Below the pieces are notes generated by a model. That model did not search any database and was not told where the DNA came from. It saw nothing but the letters and a program-made list of their open reading frames with translations. A stretch of DNA of 64,000 nt from Bradyrhizobium ivorense (GTDB taxonomy: Bacteria > Pseudomonadota > Alphaproteobacteria > Rhizobiales > Xanthobacteraceae), in NCBI RefSeq assembly GCF_900696085.1, contig NZ_CAADFC020000022.1, positions 124,001 to 188,000 of the forward strand, written 5' to 3'. Below are positions 28,111-36,518 of this stretch, one piece after another (positions within the stretch are counted from its first letter, which is position 1; each line of letters starts with the position of its first letter). The position numbers were made by a program, and so were the translations under genes.

Positions 28111-29862
28111 ATGAAGCACTGGTTGCCCGGACTAGAGACACTCCGTCGATATGAGGCAGCATGGCTTCCGCACGATATCTTCGCCGGCCTCGTCCTGGCG
28201 ACGATGCTGGTCCCCGTTGGAATTGCCTACGCAACGGCATCGGGCTTGCCTGGCATCTATGGCTTGTACGCAACGATCGTGCCGCTCCTGGCCTACGCGG
28301 TGTTCGGCCCTAGCCGCATTCTCGTGCTGGGTCCCGACTCGGCGCTTGCAGCAATCCTGCTGGGAGTCATTACTCCCCTGGCTCACGGCGACCCCGCGCG
28401 CACCGTGATGCTCGCCGGCATGATGGCGATTGTCTCGGGGGCGGCCTGCATTCTCGCAGGTGTCGCGCGCCTCGGTTTTGTGACCGAGCTGCTTTCCAAG
28501 CCGATCCGCTACGGATACATGAACGGAATTGCGCTCACGGTGCTGATCAGCCAGTTGCCCAAGTTCTTCGGGTTTTCCATCGACAGCGAGGGACCGCTGC
28601 GGAGCTTGTGGGCGATCGGCGGCGCGATCCTCGCAGGAAAGATAAATTGGGTCGCGTGCGGAATTGGGGCCGCTACGTTGATCGTGATCCTGCTTCTCAA
28701 GAACAGCAAGCTGCCTGGCATTCTGATCGCGGTCGTTGGAGCAACCATCGCCGTCGGGATGCTTGATCTCGGGACGCTGTACGGCGTCAAGGTCCTGGGT
28801 CCGCTTCCGCAAGGTTTGCCGGCGTTCGTTGTGCCGTGGATCAGCTACGACGACATCGTCCCGGTGCTGATCGGCGGTTGCGCAGTCGCACTGGTTTCGT
28901 TTGCCGATACGAGCGTACTTTCACGTGCCTACGCCGCGCGATTGGGGTACCGGGTCGATCCGAACCAGGAGATGGTCGGGCTTGGTGCCGCCAATCTGGC
29001 CGCAGGCTTTTTCCAGGGCTTTCCGATCAGCAGCAGCAGTTCCCGTACTCCGGTCGCCGAAGCCGCCGGCGCCCGCACCCAGCTCACCAGCGTCGTCGGC
29101 GCGCTTGCCATCGCCTTGCTGCTGTTGGTCGCGCCGAGCCTCCTGCAACATCTGCCCAACGCGGCATTGGCCGCCGTCGTCATCGCGGCGGCGATCGGCC
29201 TGATTGAAGTCGCCGACCTCAAGCGTATCTATCGCATTCAGCGCTGGGAATTCTGGCTCGCGATCGTCTGCTTTATCGGTGTAGCGGTGCTCGGGGTGAT
29301 CCCGGGAATTGGTCTTGCAATCGCACTCGCCATCATCGAGTTCCTATGGGACGGCTGGCGCCCGCACTCCGCCGTGTTGGGGCGCGCCCACGGCGTCAAA
29401 GGTTATCACGATATCACGCGATATCCGGATGCACGCCGCATCCCCGGCCTGGTGCTGTTTCGGTGGGATGCGCCGCTGTTCTTCGCCAACGCGGAATTCT
29501 TCAAGGAGCGTGTCCTCGATGCCGTCGCGAAGTCGCCGACTCCGGCACGTTGGCTGGTGGTCGCCGCAGAGCCGGTGACCAGCGTCGACGTCACCGCCTG
29601 CGACGTGGTTGCCGAATTGGACCAGGCACTGCACGCGCAGGGGATTGAGTTTTGTTTCGCCGAGCTCAAGGATCCGGTGAAAGACAAGCTGAAACGATTT
29701 GGCTTGTTCGCGCAGCTTGGAGAACACTATTTCTTCCCGACGATCGGCGTCGCGGTGGCGCGCTATCTCGAAACCAACAATGTCGAGTGGGAGGACTGGG
29801 AAGATGAGGATGGGCTGGCCCCGGTCACAATCGCGGACCGAAAACCCGCGTCTGGCCTCTAG
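28111..29862 (+). CDS. SulP/SLC26 family anion transporter with STAS domain
   Basis: About 583 residues. Roughly 12-14 membrane helices, with the SulP signature near the N-terminus (A-T-M-L-V-P-V-G-I-A-Y-A-T-A-S-G-L-P). A cytoplasmic STAS domain occupies about the last 130 residues (L-V-L-F-R-W-D-A-P-L-F-F-A-N-A, then V-V-A-A-E-P-V-T-S-V-D). Family members move sulfate, bicarbonate or dicarboxylates. No carbonic anhydrase or sulfate gene is adjacent to pin down the ion. Start uncertain: ATG 28111 (MKHWLPG) or ATG 28081, neither with a strong ribosome site. Likely controlled from the FixK-type box upstream. Confidence 0.9.
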   Translation: MKHWLPGLETLRRYEAAWLPHDIFAGLVLATMLVPVGIAYATASGLPGIYGLYATIVPLLAYAVFGPSRILVLGPDSALAAILLGVITPLAHGDPARTVMLAGMMAIVSGAACILAGVARLGFVTELLSKPIRYGYMNGIALTVLISQLPKFFGFSIDSEGPLRSLWAIGGAILAGKINWVACGIGAATLIVILLLKNSKLPGILIAVVGATIAVGMLDLGTLYGVKVLGPLPQGLPAFVVPWISYDDIVPVLIGGCAVALVSFADTSVLSRAYAARLGYRVDPNQEMVGLGAANLAAGFFQGFPISSSSSRTPVAEAAGARTQLTSVVGALAIALLLLVAPSLLQHLPNAALAAVVIAAAIGLIEVADLKRIYRIQRWEFWLAIVCFIGVAVLGVIPGIGLAIALAIIEFLWDGWRPHSAVLGRAHGVKGYHDITRYPDARRIPGLVLFRWDAPLFFANAEFFKERVLDAVAKSPTPARWLVVAAEPVTSVDVTACDVVAELDQALHAQGIEFCFAELKDPVKDKLKRFGLFAQLGEHYFFPTIGVAVARYLETNNVEWEDWEDEDGLAPVTIADRKPASGL

Positions 29863-29902
29863 CTCACAATTCGAACCGCCGGTGGCGAGGGTCTATGGGT
29901 CT

Positions 29903-30379
29903 CTAGCCCCGCCCGCGATACGGCGCGACGGCCTGGTCGGGAACCCAGATGCCCTTCGGCAGCCGGCCGGTCTGGAAGAACACGTCGATCGGGATGCCGC
30001 CGCGCGGGTACCAGTAGCCGCCGATGCGCAGCCATTTCGGCTTGATCTCGTCGGCGATCCGCCGGCCGATCAGAACCGTGCAATCCTCGTGGAACGCGCC
30101 ATGGTTGCGAAAACTCGCCGCGAACAGCTTCAGCGACTTGGACTCCAGCAGGAAGCGGCCCGGCACGTAGTCGATCACCAGATGCGCGAAATCCGGTTGT
30201 CCCGTCACCGGGCAGATCGAGGTGAATTCGGGCACGGTGAAACGCACCAGATAATCGGTGCCGGCCTGCGGATTGGGCACCCGGTCGAGCTTTGCCTTTT
30301 CGGGGGTGTCCGGCCATTCCACGTCACGGCCGAGTTGCAGGTCGCCCGAGGGCTTCGATTTGCTGGATTTTTTCGCCAT
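29903..30379 (-). CDS. queF: NADPH-dependent 7-cyano-7-deazaguanine reductase, short type
   Basis: 158 residues. Reduces preQ0 to preQ1 in queuosine synthesis, on the GTP-cyclohydrolase-like fold. Active-site Cys56 in T-S-I-C-P-V-T-G-Q-P-D-F (Asp63 nearby), the NADPH-binding L-L-E-S-K-S-L-K-L motif at 78-85 and H97-E98 in A-F-H-E-D are all present. It is the unimodular form, about half the length of the E. coli enzyme. Divergent from eno and convergent with the SulP gene. No other queuosine genes and no preQ1 riboswitch seen. Confidence 0.97.
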   Translation of the reverse strand: MAKKSSKSKPSGDLQLGRDVEWPDTPEKAKLDRVPNPQAGTDYLVRFTVPEFTSICPVTGQPDFAHLVIDYVPGRFLLESKSLKLFAASFRNHGAFHEDCTVLIGRRIADEIKPKWLRIGGYWYPRGGIPIDVFFQTGRLPKGIWVPDQAVAPYRGRG

Positions 30380-30449
30380 TCAGGTGCTCCGTGGCGTCCT
30401 CTTAGCGAATGATCCGGGGCCCGTCACCCGGCCTTTTCGGCCCCGACGC

Positions 30450-30471
30450 ATTGCGGTAGAAGCACCGCAAT
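30450..30471. promoter_or_regulatory. Inverted repeat in the queF-eno divergent region
   Basis: ATTGCGGT (30450-30457) and ACCGCAAT (30464-30471) are exact inverted copies with a six-base spacer, 30 bases before the eno start. It could be an operator or a leader hairpin; the regulator is not identifiable. Confidence 0.4.
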
Positions 30472-30501
30472 CCGACCCGACCACTGCCAGAAGAGGTTCT
30501 C

Positions 30502-31785
30502 ATGACTGCCATCATCGACATCATCGGCCGCGAAATCCTTGACAGCCGCGGCAATCCCACGGTCGAGGTCGATGTGGTGCTGGAAGACGGGTCGATCGGT
30601 CGCGCGGCGGTGCCGTCGGGCGCCTCCACCGGCGCGCATGAGGCGGTCGAGCTGCGCGACGGCGACAAGGCGCGCTATCTCGGCAAGGGCGTCCAGAAGG
30701 CGGTCTCGGCCGTCAATGGCGAGATCTTCGAGGCGCTCAGCGATCACTCGGTCGAGGACCAGGTCGCGATCGACCAGATCATGATCGATCTCGACGGCAC
30801 GCCGAACAAGAGCCGGCTCGGCGCCAACGCCATCCTCGGTGTCTCGCTGGCCTGCGCCAAGGCCGCCGCCGAATCCTTCGACATGCCGCTGTATCGCTAC
30901 GTCGGCGGCACCTCGGCGCGGACCTTGCCGGTGCCGATGATGAACATCATCAATGGCGGCGTGCATGCCGACAATCCGATCGACTTCCAGGAGTTCATGA
31001 TCCTGCCGGTCGGCGCCACCAGCTTCGCCGAGGCGCTGCGCTGCGGCTCGGAAATCTTCCACACGCTGCGCGGCGAGCTGAAGAAGGCCGGCCACAACAC
31101 CAATGTCGGCGACGAGGGCGGCTTTGCACCGAACCTGCCGACCGCCGACGCCGCGCTCGACTTCATCATGAACGCGATCGGCAAGGCCGGCTACAAGGCG
31201 GGCGACAACGTCATGCTTGGCCTCGACTGCGCCTCGACCGAGTTCTTCAAGGAAGGCTCCTACGTCTATGGCGGCGAGAACAAGACCCGCTCGCGCTCCG
31301 AGCAGGTGAAGTATCTCGCCGATCTGGTCAGCCGCTATCCGATCGTCACCATCGAGGACGGCATGTCCGAGGACGACATGGACGGCTGGAAGGAGCTGAC
31401 CGATGCGATCGGCAAGAAGTGCCAGCTGGTCGGCGACGATCTGTTCGTCACCAACGTCACCCGGCTCGCCGACGGCATCAAGCACGGCCGCGGCAACTCG
31501 ATCCTGGTCAAGGTCAACCAGATCGGTACGCTGACCGAGACGCTGGCGGCGATCGAGATGGCCTACAAGGCCGGCTATACCGCGGTCATGTCGCACCGCT
31601 CCGGCGAGACCGAGGATTCCACCATCGCCGACCTCGCCGTCGCCACCAATTGCGGGCAGATCAAGACCGGCTCGCTGGCGCGCTCCGACCGCACCGCCAA
31701 GTACAACCAGCTGCTGCGGATCGAGCAGCAGCTCGGCACCCAGGCCAAGTATGCGGGCAGGGCGGCCTTGAAGGCGTTGGCCTAG
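30502..31785 (+). CDS. eno: Enolase
   Basis: A 427-residue enzyme converting 2-phosphoglycerate to phosphoenolpyruvate. Motifs: R-E-I-L-D-S-R-G-N-P-T-V-E near the N-terminus, G-A-N-A-I-L-G-V-S, G-D-E-G-G-F-A-P (acid/base region), the Mg ligand in T-I-E-D-G-M, G-D-D-L-F-V-T-N, and S-H-R-S-G-E-T-E-D (loop with catalytic residues). Full length. The start follows AGAGG. Preceded by a perfect 8-base inverted repeat. It lies between kdsA and ftsB in the order common in alphaproteobacteria. Confidence 0.99.
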   Translation: MTAIIDIIGREILDSRGNPTVEVDVVLEDGSIGRAAVPSGASTGAHEAVELRDGDKARYLGKGVQKAVSAVNGEIFEALSDHSVEDQVAIDQIMIDLDGTPNKSRLGANAILGVSLACAKAAAESFDMPLYRYVGGTSARTLPVPMMNIINGGVHADNPIDFQEFMILPVGATSFAEALRCGSEIFHTLRGELKKAGHNTNVGDEGGFAPNLPTADAALDFIMNAIGKAGYKAGDNVMLGLDCASTEFFKEGSYVYGGENKTRSRSEQVKYLADLVSRYPIVTIEDGMSEDDMDGWKELTDAIGKKCQLVGDDLFVTNVTRLADGIKHGRGNSILVKVNQIGTLTETLAAIEMAYKAGYTAVMSHRSGETEDSTIADLAVATNCGQIKTGSLARSDRTAKYNQLLRIEQQLGTQAKYAGRAALKALA

Positions 31786-31830
31786 CGCCCCAACTGATCG
31801 GAACCGATAATGTAAAGCAGGGAGGTCGGG

Positions 31831-32970
31831 ATGAGCGACGGCAAGAGCGGATTGCAGCTGCGTTCGCTGCTCAAGAAGAATGGCGAACTGGAGCTATCGC
31901 TGGTCAATGTCCCGACCCCCGAGCCCGGACCCGACGAGGTCGTGGTCCGTGTCGAGGCCACGCCGATCAATCCGTCCGACCTCGGCCTGTTGATCGGCCC
32001 GGCCGACATGTCGGCGGCAAAGGTCTCCGGCACCAGGGAATTGCCTGTGGTGACCGCGCGGGTGCCCGAGGCGGCGTTGGGCGCGCTGGCGGCGCGGCTC
32101 GATGAGTCGATGCCGGTCGGCAATGAGGGCGCCGGCGTCGTGATCCGAACCGGCTCGTCCGATGCCGCCAAGGCGCTGATGGGCAAAACCGTCGCGATGA
32201 TCGGTGGCGCGATGTATGCGCAATACCGCACGCTGCGGATCGGCGAATGCCTGCCGCTGCCCGAGGGCACCACGCCGGCCGACGGCGCATCCTGCTTCGT
32301 CAATCCGCTGACCGCGCTCGGCATGACCGAGACGATGCGGCGCGAGGGCCACAAGGCGCTGGTGCACACGGCCGCAGCCTCGAACCTCGGCCAGATGCTC
32401 AACAAGATCTGCCTCAAGGACGGCATCGGCCTCGTCAATATCGTGCGCAACAAGGAGCAGGCCGACATCCTGCACAAGATCGGCGCCAAGCACGTGGTCG
32501 ATTCCACCGCGCCGACCTTCATGGACGATCTCACCAATGCGCTGGTCGAGACCGGCGCGACCATCGCCTTCGACGCGATCGGCGGCGGCAAGCTGGCCGG
32601 CCAGATCCTGGTCGCGATGGAGACCGCGATCAACAGAAGCGCAAAAGCTTACAGCCGCTACGGCTCCAATGTGCACAAGCAGGTCTATGTCTACGGCAGC
32701 CTCGACACCCGCGAGATCACGCTGCCGCGCGGCTTCGGCATGGCCTGGGGCGTCGGCGGCTGGCTGCTGTTCCCGTTCCTGATGAAGATCGGCCCGGAGG
32801 CGGGCAACAAGCTGCGCCAGCGCGTGGTCGCCGAGCTGAAGACCACCTTCGCCAGCCACTACACCAAGGTGGTGTCGCTGCAGGAAGTGCTGCAGCCCGA
32901 CAACATCGCGGTCTACAACAAGCGCGCCACCGGCGAGAAATTTTTGATCAACCCGAACAAGGCGATGTGA
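31831..32970 (+). CDS. Zinc-independent alcohol dehydrogenase / quinone-oxidoreductase-like MDR protein
   Basis: A 379-residue medium-chain dehydrogenase/reductase. The N-terminal catalytic-domain pattern V-R-V-E-A-T-P-I-N-P-S-D-L is present, as is N-E-G-A-G-V-V. A Rossmann segment follows with A-A-A-S-N-L-G-Q-M in place of the usual G-x-G-x-x-G and then I-G-A-K-H-V-V-D. Zinc-ligand cysteines are absent, so it fits the quinone-oxidoreductase/enoyl-reductase side of the family. Cofactor NAD(P)H; substrate unknown. The ATG follows GGGAGG. 45 bases after eno, possibly read through from it. Confidence 0.82.
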   Translation: MSDGKSGLQLRSLLKKNGELELSLVNVPTPEPGPDEVVVRVEATPINPSDLGLLIGPADMSAAKVSGTRELPVVTARVPEAALGALAARLDESMPVGNEGAGVVIRTGSSDAAKALMGKTVAMIGGAMYAQYRTLRIGECLPLPEGTTPADGASCFVNPLTALGMTETMRREGHKALVHTAAASNLGQMLNKICLKDGIGLVNIVRNKEQADILHKIGAKHVVDSTAPTFMDDLTNALVETGATIAFDAIGGGKLAGQILVAMETAINRSAKAYSRYGSNVHKQVYVYGSLDTREITLPRGFGMAWGVGGWLLFPFLMKIGPEAGNKLRQRVVAELKTTFASHYTKVVSLQEVLQPDNIAVYNKRATGEKFLINPNKAM

Positions 32971-32993
32971 CGGCGCGCGCCACATCGCATCGT

Positions 32994-34103
32994 CTAGTCG
33001 CGATCGAACGCCAGTTTCCTCAAGCGCTGCTGACGCGCCATGGCGTGGCCGATCAGGACGTCCATCAGCTGCGGTTGTGGCAGGCCGCTGGCCTCCCACA
33101 GCCGCGGATACATGCTGATGTTGGTGAAGCCGGGCAGCGTGTTGGCCTCGTTGACGTAGGCCTGTTCGCCGTGCAGGAAGAAGTCGATCCGCGCCATTCC
33201 TTCGCAGCCGAGCACAGTGAACGTCCTGATGGCGAGCTCCTGGATCTGATCGGCGATCGCAGGCTTCACATCGGCGGGCACGCGGAGCAGGGCGCCCTCG
33301 GCATCGAGATATTTCGCATCGTACGAATAGAAGCCGTGCTTGTCCGAGGGGACGATCTCGCCGAGTTCCGAGGCGCGGACCCGGCCTTCGGCGTCCTCGA
33401 GCACCGAACATTCGACCTCGCGGATCGGTGCGATGCATCGCTCGACCAGGATCTTGCTGTCGAAGCGAAACGCCAACCGGCAGCAGGCGTCGAATTCGGC
33501 AGCGGTCCGCGCCTTCGAGACGCCGACCGACGAGCCCATGTTGGCCGGCTTGACGAAGACCTCCTGCGATCCGAGGGCGCTGACCGCGGCGTCGTAGGTG
33601 ATCGGAGCTGCGGCCGACACAACGACGCAGGGGACAACAGGCAATCCCGCCTCGCGCATCAGCCGTTTTGCAAAATCCTTGTCCATCGCGGCGGCCGATC
33701 CCATCACGCGCGAGCCGACATAGGCCACGTCGGACAGTTCGAGCGCGCCCTGCACCGTGCCGTCCTCGCCGTTCGGGCCGTGCAGCACCGGGAAGACGAC
33801 ATCGAATGCCGGCAATTCCTGAACACCATGACCTTCGAGCGCCAGCGCGCGGCCTTGTCCGCCCGGCAGCAAAGCGAGGCGCGGTCCATCGTCCGGAATG
33901 GTCAGCGCGCCGCTGCCCGTGCCGGCGCCGTTTCCTGCAGGCACGACGATCCAGCGGCCGTCGCGCGTGATCCCGATCGCGGTCGCCTCGTAGCGGTCCG
34001 GGTCGAGGGCGCGCAGCACGTTGGCTGCGGACGCCCGCGAGACGTCGTGCTCGGCGGACCGCCCGCCGAACAGGATGGCAACCCTCATCTTGTGCTCTGC
34101 CAT
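32994..34103 (-). CDS. ddl: D-alanine--D-alanine ligase
   Basis: A 369-residue ATP-grasp enzyme making D-Ala-D-Ala for peptidoglycan. N-terminal V-A-I-L-F-G-G-R-S-A-E-H-D-V-S-R, central H-G-P-N-G-E-D-G-T-V-Q-G and F-V-K-P-A-N-M-G-S-S-V-G-V-S, and C-terminal R-I-D-F-F-L and E-A-N-T-L-P-G-F-T are all intact. Closest to the DdlA type by length. It stands alone, apart from the mur/fts cell-division cluster where alphaproteobacterial ddlB sits, so it may be a second copy. Start uncertain between ATG 34103 and ATG 34088. Confidence 0.95.
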   Translation of the reverse strand: MAEHKMRVAILFGGRSAEHDVSRASAANVLRALDPDRYEATAIGITRDGRWIVVPAGNGAGTGSGALTIPDDGPRLALLPGGQGRALALEGHGVQELPAFDVVFPVLHGPNGEDGTVQGALELSDVAYVGSRVMGSAAAMDKDFAKRLMREAGLPVVPCVVVSAAAPITYDAAVSALGSQEVFVKPANMGSSVGVSKARTAAEFDACCRLAFRFDSKILVERCIAPIREVECSVLEDAEGRVRASELGEIVPSDKHGFYSYDAKYLDAEGALLRVPADVKPAIADQIQELAIRTFTVLGCEGMARIDFFLHGEQAYVNEANTLPGFTNISMYPRLWEASGLPQPQLMDVLIGHAMARQQRLRKLAFDRD

Positions 34104-34370
34104 GGATTAGTTCTCTGGGCTTGCTGCTCTGGATAGGCCGGATGATGCGCGCGATCCGCCTGCAATATGTTTAAACGAACATGTCGATAATTTGCCCCGA
34201 TACGGTGATGCGATCGGCGGTCTGTGGGGCGGCATCGCGGCGGCGTTCGGCCAAGTTTCCAAAACGCTGCGTTTCCGGAATTGCACAATCCATGCACTTG
34301 CATCTTTCTTGCCGCACCGGTAGGTGAAGGCGGACCGTTCGCTTCACGCACAACCCGAGGGGGATTTGCT

Positions 34371-34922
34371 ATGGCCTATAACATCGTCACCATCGTCGGC
34401 AGCATCCGCAAGCAGAGCTTTTCGCTCAAGATCGCCAATGCGCTCGCCAAGCTCGCGCCGGACACGCTGAAACTCGACGTCACGACGCTGCAGGGCATTT
34501 CCTTCTTCAACCAGGATCTCGAGGCCGCGCCGCCGGCGGACTGGCTCGCGTTCCGCGACAAGCTGCAGAAGTCGAACGGCGTGCTGTTCGTGACCCCCGA
34601 ATACAATCGTTCGATCCCGGGCGTGCTGAAGAATGCCATCGACGTCGGCTCGCGTCCCTATGGCAAGAGCTCGTTCAACGGCAAGCCGACCGGCATCATT
34701 TCCAACTCGCCGGGTCCACTCGGCGGCGTCAGCGCGGCCAAGCACCTGCAGAACATCCTGCCCGGCATCTCGGGCCCGATCCTGCAGCAGCCCGAAATCT
34801 ATCTGAACGGCGTCGGCGACGCTTTTGACGAGCAGGGCGCGCTGGTCAAGGAAGCGCTGAAGACCGTGCTGCAGCAGTACATTACGGCGTTCGCGGCCCA
34901 CGTCGAGGCGCACAACAGGTAA
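34371..34922 (+). CDS. NADPH-dependent FMN reductase
   Basis: A 183-residue flavodoxin-fold protein. The phosphate-binding loop is G-S-I-R-K-Q-S-F-S near the N-terminus; V-T-P-E-Y-N-R-S-I-P-G-V-L-K-N-A-I-D is the strongly conserved active-site segment of the ChrR/azoreductase/SsuE-like family. These enzymes reduce FMN, quinones, chromate or azo dyes using NAD(P)H. The ATG at 34371 follows GAGGGGG; the open frame upstream lacks similarity. The 267-base divergent region toward ddl contains a short ATGTT-N6-AACAT element near 34168, of unknown meaning. Confidence 0.9.
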   Translation: MAYNIVTIVGSIRKQSFSLKIANALAKLAPDTLKLDVTTLQGISFFNQDLEAAPPADWLAFRDKLQKSNGVLFVTPEYNRSIPGVLKNAIDVGSRPYGKSSFNGKPTGIISNSPGPLGGVSAAKHLQNILPGISGPILQQPEIYLNGVGDAFDEQGALVKEALKTVLQQYITAFAAHVEAHNR

Positions 34923-34938
34923 GCAGGACCGCGCGCTC

Positions 34939-34954
34939 TTAAGCGTCCATTAAC
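34939..34954 (+). promoter_or_regulatory. CtrA-type binding site before ftsB
   Basis: TTAA (34939-34942), seven bases, TTAAC (34950-34954) is the full TTAA-N7-TTAAC consensus for the cell-cycle regulator CtrA. It is 24 bases before the likely ftsB ATG at 34978 and 17 bases after the FMN reductase stop. Confidence 0.65.
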
Positions 34955-34977
34955 ATGGCCGCCGCATGGTGGCGGCC

Positions 34978-35295
34978 ATGGTCTCCCGCACACGACTCAA
35001 ATCGATCCTGACCGGGCTTGCGCTCTACACGATAGCGGCGCTGATGGTCAGCTATTTCGGGGTCAATGCCTATACCGGCAAGTATGGCCTGAACGCGCGG
35101 CAGGAGCTCGATCAGGAAATCATCGCGCTGACCTCGGAGCTGGCGCGGCTGAAGAAGGAGCGCGCCGAGGGCGAGCAGCGGGTGTCGCTGTTGCGGTCCG
35201 ATCGGGTCGATCCCGACATGCTCGACGAGCGTGCGCGCTTCCAGCTCGACTACGTCAATCCGCGCGATCTCGTCCGGATCAACAAGGCGAATTGA
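34978..35295 (+). CDS. ftsB: Septum formation initiator, FtsB/DivIC family
   Basis: 105 residues. A short cytoplasmic N-terminus, one membrane helix (about residues 10-31) and a periplasmic coiled coil (L-D-Q-E-I-I-A-L-T-S-E-L-A-R-L) are visible, followed by D-P-D-M-L-D-E-R-A-R and N-P-R-D-L-V. This is the FtsB/DivIC layout: a divisome protein pairing with FtsL and FtsQ. Start ATG 34978; ATG 34966 is an alternative. A consensus CtrA box lies directly upstream. Located between eno and pdhA as in related genomes. Confidence 0.9.
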   Translation: MVSRTRLKSILTGLALYTIAALMVSYFGVNAYTGKYGLNARQELDQEIIALTSELARLKKERAEGEQRVSLLRSDRVDPDMLDERARFQLDYVNPRDLVRINKAN

Positions 35296-35417
35296 CGCGT
35301 TCGCAAATTTCAAAAATTCTCGCGTGCTATCACAAAAGTGTCGCGCCGCGTTGCACTGCGGCATAGCAAAATTCCATCCAGCGAACGCACTGCTTCCAAG
35401 GCGATTTGACTTGGGTT

Positions 35418-35440
35418 AGAGAGGGCTTTCCGACCTCTCT
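35418..35440 (+). promoter_or_regulatory. Leader inverted repeat before pdhA
   Basis: AGAGAGG (35418-35424) and CCTCTCT (35434-35440) are exact inverted copies around nine bases, ending 14 bases before the pdhA ATG. It could be an operator or an mRNA hairpin near the weak ribosome-binding site CCGGAA. Confidence 0.4.
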
Positions 35441-35454
35441 CACCCGGAATTGCC

Positions 35455-36474
35455 ATGGCCGCACCGAAGAAATCCGCCGCAAAAGAATCAGGGCAGGAGA
35501 AGGCGGGATCTCCGCCCGACCTGAGCCAGGAGCAGGAACTCAAGGCGCTGCGCGACATGCTGTTGATCCGGCGCTTCGAGGAGAAGGCCGGCCAGCTCTA
35601 CGGCATGGGTGCGATCGGCGGCTTCTGCCATCTCTATATCGGCCAGGAGGCGGTCGTCGTCGGCATGCAGATGGCGCTGAAGCTCGGCGACCAGGTCATA
35701 ACCGGCTACCGCGACCACGGCCACATGCTGGCCTGCGGCATGGAGGCCAAGGGCGTGATGGCCGAGTTGACCGGGCGCCGCGGCGGCTATTCCAAGGGCA
35801 AGGGCGGCTCCATGCACATGTTCAGCCTGGAGAAGCACTTCTATGGCGGTCACGGCATCGTCGGCGCGCAGGTGTCGCTCGGCACCGGGCTTGGCTTCGC
35901 CAACCGCTATCGCGGTAACGATTCCGTCAGTGTGACCTATTTCGGTGACGGCGCGGCCAACCAGGGCCAGGTCTACGAAAGCTTCAACATGGCGGAGCTG
36001 TGGAAGCTGCCGGTGATCTATGTCATCGAGAACAACCGCTACGCCATGGGCACCTCGGTGTCGCGCGCCTCGGCGCAGCAGGATTTCTCCAAGCGCGGCG
36101 CTTCCTTCAACATTCCCGGCAAGCAGGTCGACGGCATGGATGTGCGTGCCGTGAAGGCCGCCGCCGACGAGGCCGTGGCCTGGTGCCGCGGCGGCAACGG
36201 CCCAATCATCCTGGAGATGCAGACCTATCGCTATCGCGGCCACTCGATGTCCGATCCCGCGAAGTACCGCACCCGTGAGGAGGTCGAGAAGGTCCGTCAC
36301 GACCAGGATCCGATCGAGCAGGTGCGCAACCGTCTGCTGGAGGCCAAGGTCAGCGAGCAGGATCTGAAGGCGATCGACGCCGAGGTCCGCGAGATCGTCA
36401 ACGCCGCTGCCGACTTCGCGCAGCACGATCCGGAGCCCGATCCGTCCGAGCTCTACACCGACGTCTACCGCTGA
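35455..36474 (+). CDS. pdhA: Pyruvate dehydrogenase E1 component, alpha subunit
   Basis: A 339-residue alpha chain of the heterotetrameric E1, which decarboxylates pyruvate with thiamine diphosphate. The ThDP motif G-D-G-A-A-N-Q-G-Q-V-Y-E-S-F-N-M-A is complete; Y-R-Y-R-G-H-S-M-S-D-P lies in the loop that is phosphorylated in mitochondrial enzymes. The N-terminal 20 residues are Lys/Ala/Ser-rich, as is usual here. First gene of pdhA-pdhB-DUF5076-pdhC-two small genes-lpd, all in one direction with short gaps. Confidence 0.98.
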   Translation: MAAPKKSAAKESGQEKAGSPPDLSQEQELKALRDMLLIRRFEEKAGQLYGMGAIGGFCHLYIGQEAVVVGMQMALKLGDQVITGYRDHGHMLACGMEAKGVMAELTGRRGGYSKGKGGSMHMFSLEKHFYGGHGIVGAQVSLGTGLGFANRYRGNDSVSVTYFGDGAANQGQVYESFNMAELWKLPVIYVIENNRYAMGTSVSRASAQQDFSKRGASFNIPGKQVDGMDVRAVKAAADEAVAWCRGGNGPIILEMQTYRYRGHSMSDPAKYRTREEVEKVRHDQDPIEQVRNRLLEAKVSEQDLKAIDAEVREIVNAAADFAQHDPEPDPSELYTDVYR

Positions 36475-36518
36475 TTCCCCGCGCAGAAGAACTTTCAAGA
36501 CCGATTTCGGGAGCCGAT

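Noticed and set aside
29903..30501. preQ1 riboswitch near queF
   Set aside because: No short A-rich tail plus hairpin arrangement was found upstream of queF.
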